NCBI GenBank assembly: GCA_017116025.1
Contig: JAFITR010000101.1
Span: 1 to 5,498, forward strand
DNA: 5,498 nt
Origin: Simkania negevensis
GTDB lineage: Bacteria; Chlamydiota; Chlamydiia; Chlamydiales; JAFITR01
Direction of reading: 5' to 3'
The position numbers and the translations under genes are program-made. Position 1 is the first letter of the stretch. Every line of letters starts with the position of its first letter. Under the pieces are notes generated by a model, which saw only the letters and a program-made list of their open reading frames with translations, did no database searches and had not been told where the DNA came from. This document shows positions 1-5,468 of this stretch, in pieces.

Positions 1-11
1 CTGGTTTCAAA

Positions 12-44
12 ACTGCCAAACTCGAGTGCAGGCCGGGGCCTGCA
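12..44 (-). repeat. Left copy of a motif-plus-hairpin element
   Basis: Read on the minus strand, a hairpin with an 8-bp perfect stem (TGCAGGCC/GGCCTGCA, 44-27, loop of two) is followed with no gap by CTCGAGTTTGGCAGT (26-12) and then TTTGAAACC. A near-identical motif abuts a different hairpin at 5469-5498 in the opposite orientation. Both read outward, downstream of the nearest gene. Confidence 0.55.
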
Positions 45-64
45 ACATGAATAAAATATTGCCT

Positions 65-88
65 AAAAACACGCATTTTGAACAATGC
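65..88 (-). terminator. Weak candidate intrinsic terminator after the effector-like gene
   Basis: On the minus strand a 5-bp stem (GCATT/AATGC, 88-73, 6-base loop) is followed by GTG and five T (69-65). The stem is short and AT-rich, and it lies about 160 bases beyond the stop codon at 249. The GC-rich hairpin at 27-44 further on is an alternative termination site but lacks a true T run. Confidence 0.22.
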
Positions 89-248
89 TTCTTTTCCTGT
101 CTTTGAAACCTCTTCGCTTCCCTCCTTCGTTGGGCATGCGAGCAGTTACTTTTCTATTTTTTTTTCTCAATGGTTTCAACACTTCTCTCTTTGTCTAAAG
201 AGATTAAGGGTGCTTTAGTTTTCGGGCGATTTCTACTTTTTGCTAGGT

Positions 249-1589
249 TTACATGTTCCCGGCAATTTGATCTATTTTCGCGGTAACCAGGGCCGCTCCC
301 TCGCTGTCACCCAGGGCTGTTAATTGTTTGTGGTAAGTCGTTAGACTGTCGATATTGTTGGATTCTCCAGCAGATTTTAAAATCTGTTCTCGTTCGGCGC
401 GGTTTACTGCGCGGATCAACTTTTCTGTTAACTCTCCGAACTTCTTCTCCCGTAGCCAGTCGCTCTTTTTCGTTGATAAATATTCGTCAGGCGTGTTCGG
501 GAGATTCTTTTCAACGAGATGCTCGCCGATGCGGTTAAGGAAAAAGCCTCGAATATATCCTGCTGTGGACATCTTTCGCGCGATGTTGAGGGCATCTTCC
601 TCCTTGCCTTCTTTTAAGTAGGCAAGTCCGATGTGTTCGTAAGCGGTGTCTGCTTCTTGTGTGGAATTCGTTAGGCCTTCTAGCGGCGATTCGAGCTGGT
701 GTATTTTTGCGGCAATCTTTTTTGCGAGTGTCATCTCTCCCATATTTACAAGCCCCTTAGCAACACCTGCTAGGTCGTGGCAAAATCTTTCTGTCCCCAT
801 TTGCGGGGGGCTATCCAGTTCAAAGATTTTCTCGGCAAGACGCTTTGCCAAATCGTTCAGTTTGAACGTTTTTCGATCCGCTTCAGATACTTTCATTAAT
901 GCGTCAAAAGAAAGGATGCAATCCTTGGAAGAGCCTTCTTCGATTGCTTTTTTAGCTTTTTCCTCCATTGCCTGGGCTTCTTGAGTCTGGAGCGGATCAA
1001 CTGCGACAGCCGCTGTTTCTGCTGTTGTTGAGAAGAGATCCTCGGGGTTGGCGCGGAAAAGTTGTCTGGACTGGAAGAACTGGCGACCGGTGGATTGGTT
1101 GAGCTGCTTTTGAGTCGGGAGAGCCGCTGTTTCTGTTGTTGCTGTGGGAGGTTGAGCAGGGGGGGGCTTCTTTTGCTCTTGAGTCGGGAGCACATCAGCT
1201 GCGACAGTCGCTGTTCTTGCTGTTTTTGGGGGGAGATTGTCGGATGTGAGGGGGGAGACTGCTCTGGAGGGGTGCGGGCTTTCGGCGGACGGCTCGAGCT
1301 GCTTGGGGGGGAGTTGAAAGTGTGCGCCGTGCCGCCCTTGAGAGACTTGTTCATCTTGGCTTGCTCTTGCTTGTGTCGGTGTCTGCGAGGGGGGTGTCTG
1401 GGCACTCTCTTTTCCTTTTAGGAAGGGGAGTAAGCTTCTAAGAAACGTTAACGCTTCTTTCAGGAAGGAGAGACATTTTTGAGCAATGGCTGTGATCATT
1501 GACTCTTTTTTTGAGGGCGGGAGCGTTTTATCTGGACCTTCTCCCGCTCTATGAACTCCCCCGAGACCAGCACCTGATATAGACGCCAT
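249..1589 (-). CDS. Putative secreted effector-like protein with repeat-rich linker and helical (TPR-like) C-terminus
   Basis: I do not recognise a named family for this 446-residue protein. The start is well supported: GGGGAGGA (1602-1595) lies 5 bases before the ATG. Residues 1-30 are polar and Gly/Ser/Lys-containing with no signal peptide. Residues 32-58 form a hydrophobic, probably amphipathic helix. Residues 60-205 are rich in Pro, Ala, Thr and Gln and look disordered; they contain three degenerate copies of a unit ending in LPTQ/LQTQ near residues 126-139, 149-162 and 188-206. Residues 206-446 look all-helical, and IGLAYLKEGKEEDALNIARKM (320-340) closely resembles a TPR helix pair. A signal-less N-terminus, a disordered linker and helical repeats is a layout common among type III secreted effectors of intracellular bacteria, but that role is inference. 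It lies 105 bases downstream of the secretion-like operon on the same strand, with its own candidate promoter. A C8 tract in the coding strand (1166-1159) could be unstable. Confidence 0.85.
   Translation of the reverse strand: MASISGAGLGGVHRAGEGPDKTLPPSKKESMITAIAQKCLSFLKEALTFLRSLLPFLKGKESAQTPPSQTPTQARASQDEQVSQGRHGAHFQLPPKQLEPSAESPHPSRAVSPLTSDNLPPKTARTATVAADVLPTQEQKKPPPAQPPTATTETAALPTQKQLNQSTGRQFFQSRQLFRANPEDLFSTTAETAAVAVDPLQTQEAQAMEEKAKKAIEEGSSKDCILSFDALMKVSEADRKTFKLNDLAKRLAEKIFELDSPPQMGTERFCHDLAGVAKGLVNMGEMTLAKKIAAKIHQLESPLEGLTNSTQEADTAYEHIGLAYLKEGKEEDALNIARKMSTAGYIRGFFLNRIGEHLVEKNLPNTPDEYLSTKKSDWLREKKFGELTEKLIRAVNRAEREQILKSAGESNNIDSLTTYHKQLTALGDSEGAALVTAKIDQIAGNM
976..1222 (-). repeat. Three degenerate direct repeats inside the effector-like gene
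   Basis: Copies lie at about 976-1030, 1104-1144 and 1174-1222. On the plus strand each contains a GAGTC(G/T)GGAG core followed by a stretch like (CTGCGACAG)CCGCTGTT and then GCTGTTGTT-like triplets. They encode the Thr/Ala-rich units ending in LPTQ or LQTQ. Similarity is visible in the DNA as well as the protein, which suggests fairly recent duplication within the linker. Confidence 0.7.
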
Positions 1590-1605
1590 TTTTATCCTCC
1601 CCTAG

Positions 1606-1640
1606 TCCTTGTTGCTGTATAAATTATTTTAACACAAGGA
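1606..1640. repeat. 7-bp inverted repeat around the promoter of the effector-like gene
   Basis: TCCTTGT (1606-1612) and ACAAGGA (1634-1640) are perfect inverted copies separated by 21 bases that include both candidate -10 elements. The arrangement would suit an operator or an RNA hairpin, but a 7-bp match at this distance can arise by chance. Confidence 0.35.
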
Positions 1641-1655
1641 GAATAAAAAGTTCTA
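1626..1655 (-). promoter_or_regulatory. Candidate promoter for the effector-like gene
   Basis: TAAAAT (1631-1626, 5/6) with TAGAAC (1655-1650, 3/6) at 18-base spacing on the minus strand, in an AT-rich gap. TATACA (1621-1616) is an alternative -10 without a clear -35. The gene has its own strong ribosome binding site, which agrees with a separate transcription unit. Confidence 0.3.
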
Positions 1656-1694
1656 GCAGAAGTTTTTTTTAAGAAGCCGCTTGTCCTTAGTTTG

Positions 1695-3005
1695 TTATGA
1701 TTGTAACTGTGGGAGCCCTTTGTCGTAGGGAATTTTTTCTAGGAGGTTGCCTTTGCTATCGAAGAGTGTGGTGACGCCTTTGCCTTCATTGACGGTTGAG
1801 ACAGGTTTTTTGCTTTTGTTGGAGTAGTATTCTCCGCGGATAAGCAGCTCCTTGTTATACTCTTCTGCGAGCATCAGGCTGCCATCTTCGTACCAAGCAA
1901 AGGCAAGGCCTTGCTTGTTGTTGCGCTCCATCTCCTTACTGCTTTCTTGCTGTCCGTTGGGGTACCAACTTTGGACGGGGCCGTGGAGCATCCCTTCATG
2001 CCAGGAGAGGAGCAGTTTGGGGCGCGGAGGGGTTGTTGTCTTTTTTTTGTTAAAAGGGGAGATGATGTATTCGATCTCTTTGCCTTGTTTGAGGCCGTTG
2101 GTGATCTGATAGGAGCGCATGAGCTCTCCCCATTCTGTGAATAGTTGAACAGTGCCGTGTGGCACGCCCTGCTGGTATTCAACGAGTTCTGTTAAAATCC
2201 CTTCTTCGTTAAAAAGGGCGCGCTTGCCTGCTCCTTGCGCGACTTCTGCTATGAGCTCGTTGTTGATTTTGTAATATTCGCCGCTTTCTAGCAGCCCCTC
2301 GCGGTAGTGTTCGTTAAAAAGAAGAGAGCCCTCTTCTCTATGGCGTATCGAGGGCCCCTCTTTGAAGTCATTGAGATAGAACGTCTCTTGTAGAAGTGCC
2401 CCGTCGGAGCTGTAGAGCTCCTCTTTTCCCTCTTTTTTGTTGTTGGTAAAAGGCTTTATTTTCCATAGATTCCCATTGGAATGGTAATAGGTAGCGATGC
2501 CGTCAATGGCTCCTTGGTCGTAAGGGATAAGGGCAACGAGGCCTCCCTTTTCATTCCAGGCATATGTTTTGCCGTCGAAGGCCCAGGAGCGCTCTGCTTG
2601 CTCTGTCAAGTCGGCAACACCCTCTACAACAGAAGCTTCTGCTTTAAGGACCCCATTCTCATACCACTCGCGGTAGAGGCCGTGGGCGCGCCCCTCCTTG
2701 GCTTCGAGGTATTGACGCAGCCGGCCGTTCGAATGGTAGCTTGTCAACATCGTCTTTTCTTCTCCGCTTTTTTCTTTGCGAAATGTTCGCGTGACTTTTT
2801 GATAGGGCTGGGAAGAGAGGAATTCGACGCCTTCATAGCGCGATAGGCGGTCTTTGTTGCGTGTTGTCTCTGTCATGCCATTGCGGTCGATGAGCTGGAT
2901 GCTGATAAGGGTAGGGGCTCTGCTCCCCTTCCTAACTCTACTACAGCCGGCAGTGAGGACTAGGGTGATGAACAGAAGGGCGATTAAAGGGGTTTTACCT
3001 TTCAT
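1695..3005 (-). CDS. Lipoprotein with about ten MORN-type (YwqK-like) repeats
   Basis: This 436-residue protein begins with a lipoprotein signal peptide: basic MKGK, hydrophobic residues 6-17, then LTAGC with the acylated Cys at 21. It should be exported and anchored in the outer or inner membrane. Residues 90-431 are mostly about ten degenerate repeats of the type Y-x-x-G-x-L followed by Y-x-x-G-x-x-x-G. Clear units start near 90 (YHSNGRL), 115 (YENGVL), 174 (YHSNGNL), 199, 264 (LFNEEGIL), 290, 347 (WYPNGQ), 371 (WYEDGSL) and 414 (LFDSKGNLL). This matches MORN_2 / YwqK-type repeats, often annotated as 'antitoxin' without good reason; nothing here indicates a toxin. The ATG overlaps the preceding stop (ATGA, 3005-3002) and no good Shine-Dalgarno sits at the usual distance, so translation is probably coupled. 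It occupies the slot of pilP in pilMNOPQ operons, which suggests a partner or assembly factor of the secretion platform. Protein type is firm; function is inferred. Confidence 0.88.
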   Translation of the reverse strand: MKGKTPLIALLFITLVLTAGCSRVRKGSRAPTLISIQLIDRNGMTETTRNKDRLSRYEGVEFLSSQPYQKVTRTFRKEKSGEEKTMLTSYHSNGRLRQYLEAKEGRAHGLYREWYENGVLKAEASVVEGVADLTEQAERSWAFDGKTYAWNEKGGLVALIPYDQGAIDGIATYYHSNGNLWKIKPFTNNKKEGKEELYSSDGALLQETFYLNDFKEGPSIRHREEGSLLFNEHYREGLLESGEYYKINNELIAEVAQGAGKRALFNEEGILTELVEYQQGVPHGTVQLFTEWGELMRSYQITNGLKQGKEIEYIISPFNKKKTTTPPRPKLLLSWHEGMLHGPVQSWYPNGQQESSKEMERNNKQGLAFAWYEDGSLMLAEEYNKELLIRGEYYSNKSKKPVSTVNEGKGVTTLFDSKGNLLEKIPYDKGLPQLQS

Positions 3006-3628
3006 GAGGTGCGGAACTCTCTTTTAATTAGTTTCATGTCGACAAGGAAGGTTTCGTTATGGGATCCCCTTTTTCTTGTCAAGCTGAAATCAGTGATGAT
3101 CAGCTGGGGACGCCCCTCTTCGCTACTGTTGTCTCCTTGCGGAAGCCTTTCGATCTTGTCAAGCAGCTTGACAAGGTCTTCTTCGTCAACTTCTACCGGG
3201 TGGTGCAAAGACTCCTCTGTCTCCTTGAACGAGGAGCTCTTTACTACAGCTCCTTCCATAAAAGCGAGGCGGTTTTTGTCTGATGAGAGCATCTCTCGGC
3301 GCCTGGTCACTTTTTCGTCGGGAGCAAAATTTTGGTATGGCATCAATGCGTTGAGCTCTTCGATCTCGCGCTTGCAAAAAGAGAGTGGTTCAAGTGCTTT
3401 GTCGATGTAGTAGGGGTCGGCATTGCGGTAGGTGTCGGCAACCTGTGCGTTCGGAAGGGTCCTTTGGTGTTTTGCTACCATCGCTTCTGCTTGGCTAGGA
3501 AGCAGCTTGCGTCTCTGTTGAAGCTGTTCTTTTTTGCCCCATGCAAAGAATGCTGCGGCCAGAAGGGGGAGGAGCCCGATTGCTACGGCATACAACAGCT
3601 GGCGTTGGAAGGGGATCGTTTTGTTCAT
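3002..3628 (-). CDS. PilO/GspM-like inner-membrane assembly protein
   Basis: This 208-residue protein has a short cytoplasmic N-terminus, one transmembrane segment (about residues 10-29, LLYAVAIGLLPLLAAAFFAW), a charged probably coiled-coil stretch (about 31-60 and 84-120), an acidic linker (140-160), and a small C-terminal beta-alpha-beta-like part (about 173-205) containing PQLIITDFSLTRKRG and ETFLVDMKLIKREF. Length and architecture fit PilO of type IV pili and GspM of type II secretion, which dimerise with PilN/GspL through the coiled coil and ferredoxin-like domain. No catalytic motif is expected. The start overlaps the upstream stop (ATGA, 3628-3625); AAAGG lies about 7 bases before the ATG. 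Sequence alone is weakly conserved in this family, so the call rests on architecture and on the GspL-like gene immediately upstream. It could be any small bitopic coiled-coil protein, but the context makes the platform role likely. Confidence 0.75.
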   Translation of the reverse strand: MNKTIPFQRQLLYAVAIGLLPLLAAAFFAWGKKEQLQQRRKLLPSQAEAMVAKHQRTLPNAQVADTYRNADPYYIDKALEPLSFCKREIEELNALMPYQNFAPDEKVTRRREMLSSDKNRLAFMEGAVVKSSSFKETEESLHHPVEVDEEDLVKLLDKIERLPQGDNSSEEGRPQLIITDFSLTRKRGSHNETFLVDMKLIKREFRTS

Positions 3629-5097
3629 GGCTTTGCCTTTAAGAAGAAGGCGATGCGAAAGGAGTCGGTCCCTGGTGTCCAGCGGACTTCCTGCTTCGTG
3701 TCGACGAAGGTGTTGTCGGAGAGGATTGACTCGTGAAACTCTCTTGCATCGCGAGGGGTTGTTGATCGAAAAGAGAGCTCGACGCGTGTGCGGTAGGGAT
3801 CTTTTGGCTGTTTTGTTGTTGGCCTTTTAACAAGAGAGTAGTGGAGGGAATCTACGATGATAGGGGCGAGTTGGATTGCATCCTCGCTTGCGGCGGTTGC
3901 TTGGAGTAGTGGATGAGTGTTCAGCCAGGCGATGGCATCACTCACGAGAGGTGTTGTTGGCATCAGAGAGTATGGAGGGAGGGAGGAGTCTAGCTTGCTG
4001 TCGAGAGCGTTGATGCGAGCAACGATCTCCTCTTTGGAAAGCCTTCTTACAACCTCAATCTCCTCCATCGGATTGGTCGTTTGTTGTAACACCCGTTCGT
4101 AGTGCAGTTGAAGTTCTGCCTTCTCTTTTGCTTGATAACCCACCCCCAAAAAGAGGAGGAGGAGGGCGAGAGTGAAGGAGAGGGAATAAAAGAGTGCTAG
4201 GGGGCGCTTAAAGCGTCTCCATGGGGGTAGAAGGGGGGAGCGCCTCCTTTCCCTTGGTTTTCTGCAAGCTTCATAGGCCAAGGCAAGAGGGAGGCAGTAG
4301 AGAGAGAATTCTTCAGCAGTAAGGTCGGGCAGAGGAGAAGGGAGGCGTTGCACTGAGCGGTTTAGTTGTTTTGTAAGAGAAGTGGTGAGGGATCGCTGGT
4401 TGGCTTCTACTCCAGCAAGATAGATGGGGCTGTTTTCCGATGTAGAGAGAGCTGTTGCGCATGAGAGCAGAGCACGCTTGATGGCAGAAAAAAACTCTTC
4501 TCCAAGGGAAATATTGTGAAAAAAGAGAGGCTTCCCATCGCAAAGAAAGAGGAGGAAGCTTTCTTTTTTGTCGATGTAGAGGATAAAGGCCTCTTGTTGC
4601 GGTGCAATCGCGTCGGCCGCCATAGAGGCAAGGGCTGCAGGAAGGGGAGAAATCCTCTCTGGAAAAATCCCGATAGAAGAGAGTTGCTTCTGTTGGTCGG
4701 CCATCTTCTCCTTAGGGAAAATCCAGACAGCAACCTCGCTCTCCTCCTCGCCACGGCGCAAGATCTCCTTTTCAAACAGTAATGTAGAGGGATCAAAAGG
4801 AAGGTCTAAAGAGAGCTGATAGGGAAGTGACTCCTCGATATCGGCGTCGCGTAATAAGCGAATCGTCTTCGTACGGAAAAGGAGCTCTTTCCCTCCGATG
4901 CCTCCAATGAGGACGCTTCCTTGTAGAAATGGTGGCCGTTGCCTCTTTTGCTCTAAGCTTGCTAAAGGCAGCTCACCCATGCCAATGAGCTCAACCCCAC
5001 CCTTTACAGACAAAAGACGTGCATAACGCAACAACGCCTCGTCGCGTACAACGCCCACACGCTCGTTGCTTCCAAAACCTAGAAAAAGAGCCAACAT
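3625..5097 (-). CDS. PilM-PilN fusion / GspL-like secretion platform protein
   Basis: With the start at 5097 this is 490 residues. Residues 1-275 resemble the actin-like fold of PilM or cytoplasmic GspL: an N-terminal glycine-rich strand (LFLGFGSNERVG), then FRTKTIRLLRDADIEESLPY and LDLPFDPSTLLFEKEIL (about 74-113), which is the typical PilM region preceding a 'PFD' segment. A basic stretch (279-298) precedes one transmembrane segment (about 299-321). A coiled-coil-like linker follows, then a C-terminal beta/alpha domain (about 414-490) with TRVELSF and RIAFFL strands, as in PilN and periplasmic GspL. Such proteins couple the cytoplasmic ATPase (PilB/GspE) to the periplasmic platform. The usual Asp of the first phosphate-binding loop of actin-like proteins is not evident, so nucleotide binding is doubtful. 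An upstream ATG at 5139 would add 14 residues but lacks a ribosome binding site. First gene of the operon; followed by a GspM-like and a lipoprotein gene with 4-base overlaps. Confidence 0.8.
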   Translation of the reverse strand: MLALFLGFGSNERVGVVRDEALLRYARLLSVKGGVELIGMGELPLASLEQKRQRPPFLQGSVLIGGIGGKELLFRTKTIRLLRDADIEESLPYQLSLDLPFDPSTLLFEKEILRRGEEESEVAVWIFPKEKMADQQKQLSSIGIFPERISPLPAALASMAADAIAPQQEAFILYIDKKESFLLFLCDGKPLFFHNISLGEEFFSAIKRALLSCATALSTSENSPIYLAGVEANQRSLTTSLTKQLNRSVQRLPSPLPDLTAEEFSLYCLPLALAYEACRKPRERRRSPLLPPWRRFKRPLALFYSLSFTLALLLLFLGVGYQAKEKAELQLHYERVLQQTTNPMEEIEVVRRLSKEEIVARINALDSKLDSSLPPYSLMPTTPLVSDAIAWLNTHPLLQATAASEDAIQLAPIIVDSLHYSLVKRPTTKQPKDPYRTRVELSFRSTTPRDAREFHESILSDNTFVDTKQEVRWTPGTDSFRIAFFLKAKP

Positions 5098-5103
5098 TAG
5101 GAA

Positions 5104-5110
5104 CCCCTCT
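5104..5110 (-). promoter_or_regulatory. Ribosome binding site that sets the start of the GspL-like gene
   Basis: AGAGGGG on the minus strand (5110-5104) lies 6 bases upstream of the ATG at 5097. The in-frame ATG at 5139 has no comparable site, and its extra 14 residues do not fit the family, which usually begins close to the first beta strand. Confidence 0.65.
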
Positions 5111-5127
5111 TTAATTATATATGAGAG

Positions 5128-5157
5128 ATTGTAATACAAAGGAATGGTTTATGAAAA
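5128..5157 (-). promoter_or_regulatory. Candidate promoter for the secretion-like operon
   Basis: On the minus strand, TTTTCA (5157-5152) and TACAAT (5133-5128) are separated by 18 bases, matching 4/6 and 5/6 of consensus. The predicted start near 5121 gives a leader of about 24 bases. A perfect TATAAT lies closer to the gene (5119-5114), but it would start transcription within the ribosome binding site and has no good -35, so it is less likely. Confidence 0.4.
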
Positions 5158-5177
5158 GCAGGGGTTAAACATAATAG

Positions 5178-5206
5178 TTGTTAAAAAATAGTGTTGATGG
5201 TATGGT
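5178..5206 (+). promoter_or_regulatory. Candidate sigma70-type promoter for the small membrane gene
   Basis: TTGTTA (5178-5183) and TATGGT (5201-5206) each match 4 of 6 consensus bases with exactly 17 bases between them. TG at 5198-5199, one base before the -10, gives an extended -10 element. The predicted start near 5213 leaves a leader of about 18 bases before the ATG at 5231. Confidence 0.45.
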
Positions 5207-5230
5207 TTTATTACATTGATGGGGGGATTT

Positions 5231-5362
5231 ATGTTAATTATAAAGAATAAAGAAGAAATGAATTCGTATACAAAAGACGTATACGAAGAAAATACTGGCT
5301 TAATTTATTTCGTCGTAATTGGTTCTTTTATACTCGCCGTGATTGGTTGTTTGCTGGTGTGA
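5231..5362 (+). CDS. Small single-span membrane protein (43 aa)
   Basis: This short gene encodes 43 residues: a charged N-terminal half (IKNKEEMNSYTKDVYEEN) followed by one clear transmembrane segment (residues 24-43, LIYFVVIGSFILAVIGCLLV) ending at a TGA. I recognise no family. A run of six G (5221-5226) lies 4 bases before the ATG as a possible ribosome binding site, and a promoter with 17-base spacing lies upstream, so expression is plausible. Met10 (5258) is a weaker alternative start. It is transcribed away from the secretion-like operon and shares its intergenic region. The reading frame stays open for 41 codons after the TGA, with a hairpin starting one base beyond the stop. Coding status is supported by the hydrophobic segment and by the signals, not by homology. 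Confidence 0.6.
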   Translation: MLIIKNKEEMNSYTKDVYEENTGLIYFVVIGSFILAVIGCLLV

Positions 5363-5381
5363 GGTTGTTGCGCAAACAACC
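5345..5381 (+). other. Stem-loop spanning the stop codon of the small membrane gene
   Basis: GGTTGTTTGC (5345-5354) pairs perfectly with GCAAACAACC (5372-5381) around a 17-base loop that holds the TGA. A second GGTTGTT (5363-5369) can pair with the same AACAACC (5375-5381) through a 5-base loop. The two hairpins are therefore mutually exclusive. No T run follows, so this is not a classical terminator. Confidence 0.5.
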
Positions 5382-5398
5382 GAGGGGGATGTAAGATA

Positions 5399-5427
5399 GG
5401 GACGACAGAGACAGCAGGGACAACAGA
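5399..5427 (+). repeat. Two 11-base direct repeats
   Basis: GGGACGACAGA (5399-5409) and GGGACAACAGA (5417-5427) differ at one base and have an 18-base period. They lie in the noncoding stretch downstream of the small membrane gene. Function unknown. Confidence 0.4.
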
Positions 5428-5468
5428 CGCGTTGTTCTTTTTTCTGCTCTTGTTGTTACGCTCTTTAC

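Larger units (their letters stand above)
2..179. repeat. Short repeated word TGGTTTCAA in the left noncoding region
   Basis: TGGTTTCAA occurs at 2-10 and 171-179, and the inverted form TTTGAAACC at 102-110. The first copy is contiguous with the left motif-plus-hairpin element. I find no convincing gene in 1-248; it otherwise holds a 7-bp hairpin (186-203) and a run of nine T (157-165). Confidence 0.4.

Noticed and set aside
47..106. 19-codon plus-strand frame beginning MNKILPK
   Set aside because: Very short, no ribosome binding site, and directly next to the GC-rich hairpin; most likely chance.
186..203. 7-bp stem-loop TCTCTTT/AAAGAGA as terminator
   Set aside because: No T run follows on either strand at the right distance, and the stem is AT-rich with only three G-C pairs.
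1228..1311. Possible G-quadruplex on the plus strand (several runs of 6-7 G)
   Set aside because: The loops between most runs are 12-26 bases, longer than in canonical quadruplexes; the runs reflect proline codons on the minus strand.
896..1405. 169-codon minus-strand frame overlapping the effector-like gene
   Set aside because: It lies inside the repeat-rich linker of the better-supported 446-residue gene, is dominated by Ser/Gln/Pro/Lys/Arg, and shows no domain. Its openness follows from the biased composition. It is used only as the possible slippage outcome.
1062..1421. 119-codon plus-strand frame
   Set aside because: It is antisense to the linker of the effector-like gene and rich in Cys/Leu/Gly, which is expected when Pro/Gln/Ala codons are read in reverse. 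There is no ribosome binding site or family resemblance.
5097..5139. Longer GspL-like protein starting at 5139 (extra MYYNLSYIIKEGFL)
   Set aside because: No ribosome binding site precedes that ATG, the candidate promoter start lies inside this extension, and the ATG at 5097 has a well-spaced AGAGGGG.
5422..5443. Plus-strand terminator made of AACA/TGTT and the T run at 5438-5443
   Set aside because: The stem would be only four pairs plus one G-T pair, too weak for a confident intrinsic terminator.
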